Shown piece by piece: positions 29,686-31,603 of a stretch of DNA of 31,603 nt. Numbering within the stretch: the stretch's first letter is position 1; each line of letters opens with the position of its first letter. A program made the translations under genes and the position numbers. The notes beneath the pieces are model-generated. The model was not told where the DNA came from. It did not search any database and was given only the letters and a program-made list of their open reading frames with translations. Source of the stretch: a virus; IMG/VR virus record IMGVR_UViG_3300027896_000143, positions 1 to 31,603 of that record, one strand, 5' to 3'.

Positions 29686-30458
29686 TGGCGCGCCTCCTTG
29701 CGGTAATCTTTCCCTTTCAAAACTATCCAAGTGGAGTTTTCATGCAGCCTGGAAACAATCTTTTGGCCGTAAATATTTTCCATATCGTGTTTTGTGAGAT
29801 TGGTAGTCACCACAATTTTCCCTTTAAATTCGTCCAGAAGTTCCTTGAAGCCATGATTGAAAACGTTTGTTTCTGTCTGCTTTTCGTCTCCCAAATCATC
29901 AATAATAACAATCGCCGAATTGTATATTGAATCAAGTGCATCGTCATAGATTGGGTCATAATCGTAGCCTGCAATCTCCCGGTAAAGATTATAAAATTTA
30001 CTGGCTGAAATCATCCTGCATTTTCGATATTCAATCTCCGTTTGATTGACAATTGCACTGCATAGATGAGTTTTTCCTGTTCCAGTAGGTCCGCAAATAA
30101 CTATTATTTTATCTGGGTTATTTATCCAAACTTTAATTTTGTTTACTTCTTTTTGCAGGTTATTAAATTTTGGATCGAAAGATTTAAAAGTTTTGGCTTT
30201 GGATTTAATAAAAAATCTGTTTTCCAGTTGGTTTTCAATTTTTTCAACTTCTATTTTCCTTTCATCTATTTCTTTTTTTAAATGGTCTTGCAACCAATAT
30301 TCTTGACTATCATCATAATCCGGGCATTTTTTGCTGAACATTCTTTGGCTGATAGAAAACTCATTTCCTCTATTACCAAAATTATAATAATGATAATTCC
30401 CGTCACAGTATTCCGGAAATCCTTGCGGATGATCTGGCAATAATTTCATATCACACAT
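29682..30458 (-). CDS. DnaC-like helicase-loader ATPase (258 aa)
   Basis: 258 residues. After a helical N-terminal part (DHLKKEIDERKIEVEKIENQ), the AAA+ core: IIVICGPTGTGKTHLCSAI (Walker A, about 130), AIVIIDDLGDEKQTE (Walker B), KIVVTTNLTKHDM (sensor 1) and KIVSRLHENSTWIVLKGKDY-R (arginine region), as in DnaC/IstB-like loaders. It follows the replication initiator gene with an 8-nt overlap, the usual pair for recruiting host DnaB helicase to a phage origin. Confidence 0.88.
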   Translation of the reverse strand: MCDMKLLPDHPQGFPEYCDGNYHYYNFGNRGNEFSISQRMFSKKCPDYDDSQEYWLQDHLKKEIDERKIEVEKIENQLENRFFIKSKAKTFKSFDPKFNNLQKEVNKIKVWINNPDKIIVICGPTGTGKTHLCSAIVNQTEIEYRKCRMISASKFYNLYREIAGYDYDPIYDDALDSIYNSAIVIIDDLGDEKQTETNVFNHGFKELLDEFKGKIVVTTNLTKHDMENIYGQKIVSRLHENSTWIVLKGKDYRKEARQ

Positions 30459-31200
30459 TTTTACTTAACCCCAAACGTTCATTTTCTTTTTGTTCAGCGT
30501 CCCAGTCGGTTTCTTGGCCTCCATTTTTTATTGCCGAAAGTGGTTTCTCTTCTTTCCATTTTTTTCCATTAAGATTCCAGGTAGCAGCAGCGGCATGCCA
30601 ATTTTTCATTTTTACTTTTCCAATAATCCAGCCTTTCGATTCATGATGATTCCAGAATTTTGTAGCCTGATATTCCGGGTCTAAATAATTTTTCTCTTTG
30701 AAATAATAAATTACTTGGTCGATGGTGGGGGGGACAAAGTTCCCTCTCTCTCTCTTCTTATCATTCTTCTCATTCTTCTCATTCTTGTATGTGGTCGCTT
30801 GTTGGTCTTTTGTTGGTCGCTTGCTGGTCGCTTGAGGTACGCCTTGTTGGTCGTTTTGCTGGTCGTTTTCTATGTCATCACATTGGTATTTCTCCCAATT
30901 AATCAAGGTTACGATGGAAAATTTGTTGGTCGTCTTGACTGACAGGTTGTTGGTCGTTTTTAGCGTGTTTAGACAAGTGCGGACCTCTCTTTCTGAAAGA
31001 TTCAAGGCGGCTGCGGCTTTCAGGCGACCAAAAATAAATTGACCAGGCTGTAAAGTTATCTCTTGGAATCCCTCGAAAACTTTAATTTCTTTGTGTGTCG
31101 CACTCATAAGACAATAACTCCAAAATACCCAAAGTTTATGATTTCTGAGCCATCCATTTTTAAGCGAACGCCTGAAAAGTTTAACATACCCGTCCTTCAT
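30451..31200 (-). CDS. replication initiator with winged-helix N-terminus (O-like)
   Basis: 249 residues. Residues 1-105 (YVKLFRRSLKNGWLRNHKLW, FGRLKAAAALNLSEREVRTC, FSIVTLINWEKYQC) match phage replication proteins with a winged helix. The middle is a Gln/Lys/Asn-rich linker with NDQQ repeats and three NEK units, encoded by the iterons. The C-terminus (FVPPTIDQVIYYFKEKN, KFWNHHESKGWIIG, WHAAAATWNL) is typical of the same family. No Shine-Dalgarno site: the ATG directly follows the TAA of the leader frame (TAAATG), so translation is probably by coupling. The origin likely lies inside the gene, as in lambda O. Confidence 0.82.
   Translation of the reverse strand: MKDGYVKLFRRSLKNGWLRNHKLWVFWSYCLMSATHKEIKVFEGFQEITLQPGQFIFGRLKAAAALNLSEREVRTCLNTLKTTNNLSVKTTNKFSIVTLINWEKYQCDDIENDQQNDQQGVPQATSKRPTKDQQATTYKNEKNEKNDKKRERGNFVPPTIDQVIYYFKEKNYLDPEYQATKFWNHHESKGWIIGKVKMKNWHAAAATWNLNGKKWKEEKPLSAIKNGGQETDWDAEQKENERLGLSKNV
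30791..30960. repeat. iteron array, candidate replication origin
   Basis: Eight direct copies of an 11-12-mer close to TTGGTCGYTTG on the plus strand: four in tandem at 30791-30834 (GTGGTCGCTTG, TTGGTCTTTTG, TTGGTCGCTTG, CTGGTCGCTTG), two at 30847-30870, one at 30926-30937, one at 30950-30960. The 11-nt step is one helical turn, so bound initiators would lie on one face. A 9-bp CATTCTTCT triplet lies at about 30761-30786. Position inside the initiator gene is as in lambda-like origins. Confidence 0.7.
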
Positions 31201-31305
31201 TTAATTTTCAAAAATATAAAATAGGGTTTGCCCTGTGTGATGACACTGAGCTTGAAGCTCAAAAGTCCAGGACAAACCCTTTATTTTTTCAATTTGTTTT
31301 TTCAT
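31201..31305 (-). CDS. leader peptide frame (34 codons) coupled to the initiator
   Basis: Begins at ATGAAAAAACAAA just after arm A, has no Shine-Dalgarno site, and ends with a TAA directly next to the initiator ATG in the same frame. Encodes MKKQIEKIKGLSWTFELQAQ and a further 14 residues. Its start matches the frame at 3782. Likely regulatory: its translation would open or close the RNA stems and reload ribosomes on the initiator. Confidence 0.5.
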   Translation of the reverse strand: MKKQIEKIKGLSWTFELQAQCHHTGQTLFYIFEN

Positions 31306-31320
31306 TTTGTGTCATCACAT
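31223..31320 (-). ncRNA. structured leader element, copy 1 (replication/late operon)
   Basis: In transcript order: arm A ATGTGATGACAC (31320-31309), ATGAAAAAACAAA (from 31305), outer stem 5' arm AGGGTTTG (31280-31273) continued by CCTG after one mismatch, hairpin TGAGC-TTCAA-GCTCA (31247-31261), arm B GTGTCATCACAC (31246-31235; pairs with A at 11 of 12), and 3' arm CAAACCCT (31230-31223) then ATTTTATATTTTT. Same order and spacing as 3700-3797, with different stem sequences. A-B centres are 74 bp apart here and 76 there. Confidence 0.6.
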
Positions 31321-31324
31321 TTTT

Positions 31325-31353
31325 ACCTTACCACTCCAAAAACTAAAAGTCAA
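31325..31353 (-). promoter_or_regulatory. leftward promoter of replication/late block
   Basis: Minus strand: -35 TTGACT (31353-31348), 17-bp spacer, weak -10 TAAGGT (31330-31325). Predicted start is at about 31318-31320, at the beginning of arm A. The good -35 with poor -10 suggests a weak or activated promoter. Confidence 0.5.
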
Positions 31354-31391
31354 TAGGGAAAATTAAAACTCATCCCTTTCCGCTTCCATTT

Positions 31392-31603
31392 TTATTCAGG
31401 CAATTCCAATTCAGAAACATTTTTCAAAACTTCGACAATATTGTCGATTTGCTCATCCCAGGCAGCAGCCCAGGCAGCATCACTGGCAGCAGCACTGGCA
31501 GCCCAGGCAGCAGCACTGGCAGCAGCCCTGGCAGCAGCACTGGCATCACTGGCAGCAGCACTGGCAGCCCAGGCAGCAGCACTGGCAGCAGCCCTGGCAG
31601 CAG
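31392..31603 (-). CDS. Imm5-like putative immunity protein, C-terminal part (runs off window end)
   Basis: This is the continuation of the gene that begins at 479. It holds further copies of the 22-residue alanine-rich unit, a degenerate final unit (DAAWAAAWDEQ), and a short acidic tail ending SELELPE before the TAA at 31392-31394. Simple end-to-end concatenation (479 + 212 nt) would break the frame, while merging the 91-bp overlap keeps it; this supports a circular molecule. The stop lies about 40 bp upstream of the -35 box of the next leftward promoter, and I see no strong terminator between them. Confidence 0.68.
   Translation of the reverse strand, partial: AARAAASAAAWAASAAASDASAAARAAASAAAWAASAAASDAAWAAAWDEQIDNIVEVLKNVSELELPE
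31452..31603. repeat. 66-bp tandem repeat within the Imm5-like gene, right end; 91-bp terminal overlap
   Basis: The same repeat family at the other end of the window. The last 91 bases equal the first 91, as expected of a circular assembly closed in a repeat. Overlaps shorter by one 66-bp unit would also keep the frame, so copy number is unresolved. Confidence 0.9.

Overview
The window is an essentially complete genome of a small tailed phage of siphovirus type, with HK97-type head genes, a 1101-residue tape measure and no sheath gene. The first 91 bases equal the last 91 (1-91 = 31513-31603). Joining the ends at this overlap restores one in-frame gene of exactly 200 codons, so the molecule is most simply a circular contig of about 31,512 bp. 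The overlap lies inside a 66-bp tandem repeat, so the repeat copy number is unsure. The host cannot be fixed from the sequence: the DNA is moderately AT-rich, Shine-Dalgarno sites are strong (AAGGAGG) and sigma70-like promoters are visible, so it is a bacterium. A lipoprotein signal and a membrane-anchored glycosidase-like protein are encoded. No integrase, CI-type repressor, tRNA, rRNA, IS element or CRISPR array was recognised.

Layout. Almost everything reads leftward. (1) A recombination operon starts at a promoter near 3803-3830 and runs left: long structured leader (3317-3797), two small genes, Sak4-like ATPase, SSB-like protein, Cas4/RecB-like nuclease, a 40-aa ORF, and an Imm5-like alanine-repeat protein that crosses the contig ends. 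(2) A short rightward operon (4007-5170) starts at a perfect TTGACA-17-TATAAT promoter and encodes five small proteins, one a ribbon-helix-helix regulator. The two promoters diverge around a palindrome-rich operator region (3856-3899). (3) A second leftward promoter (31325-31353) opens a block of about 26 kb: leader ORF, replication initiator with internal iterons, DnaC-like loader, some twenty small early genes (many zinc-ribbon-like, plus VRR-NUC-like nuclease, Lar-like protein, HEXXH-like protein and lipoprotein), then terminase, portal, head genes, tail genes with a -1 frameshift chaperone pair, tape measure, baseplate/receptor protein, a glycosidase-like protein and small membrane proteins likely involved in lysis.

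The most interesting signal is a pair of leader elements, one at the 5' end of each leftward operon (3700-3797 and 31223-31320). They share one architecture at the same distance from the promoter: arm A at the transcription start, an immediate ATGAAAAAACAAA start lacking a Shine-Dalgarno site, stem arm, small hairpin, arm B complementary to arm A, then the second stem arm. The paired sequences differ between the copies yet stay complementary within each copy, which looks like covariation. The A-B and outer-stem pairings interleave, so they form a pseudoknot or are alternative folds. One copy is followed by a strong intrinsic-terminator-like hairpin before the first gene. I infer a cis-acting control RNA (attenuator or put-like antiterminator) shared by both operons; this is not proven. 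All calls are from reading the sequence, without database searches.
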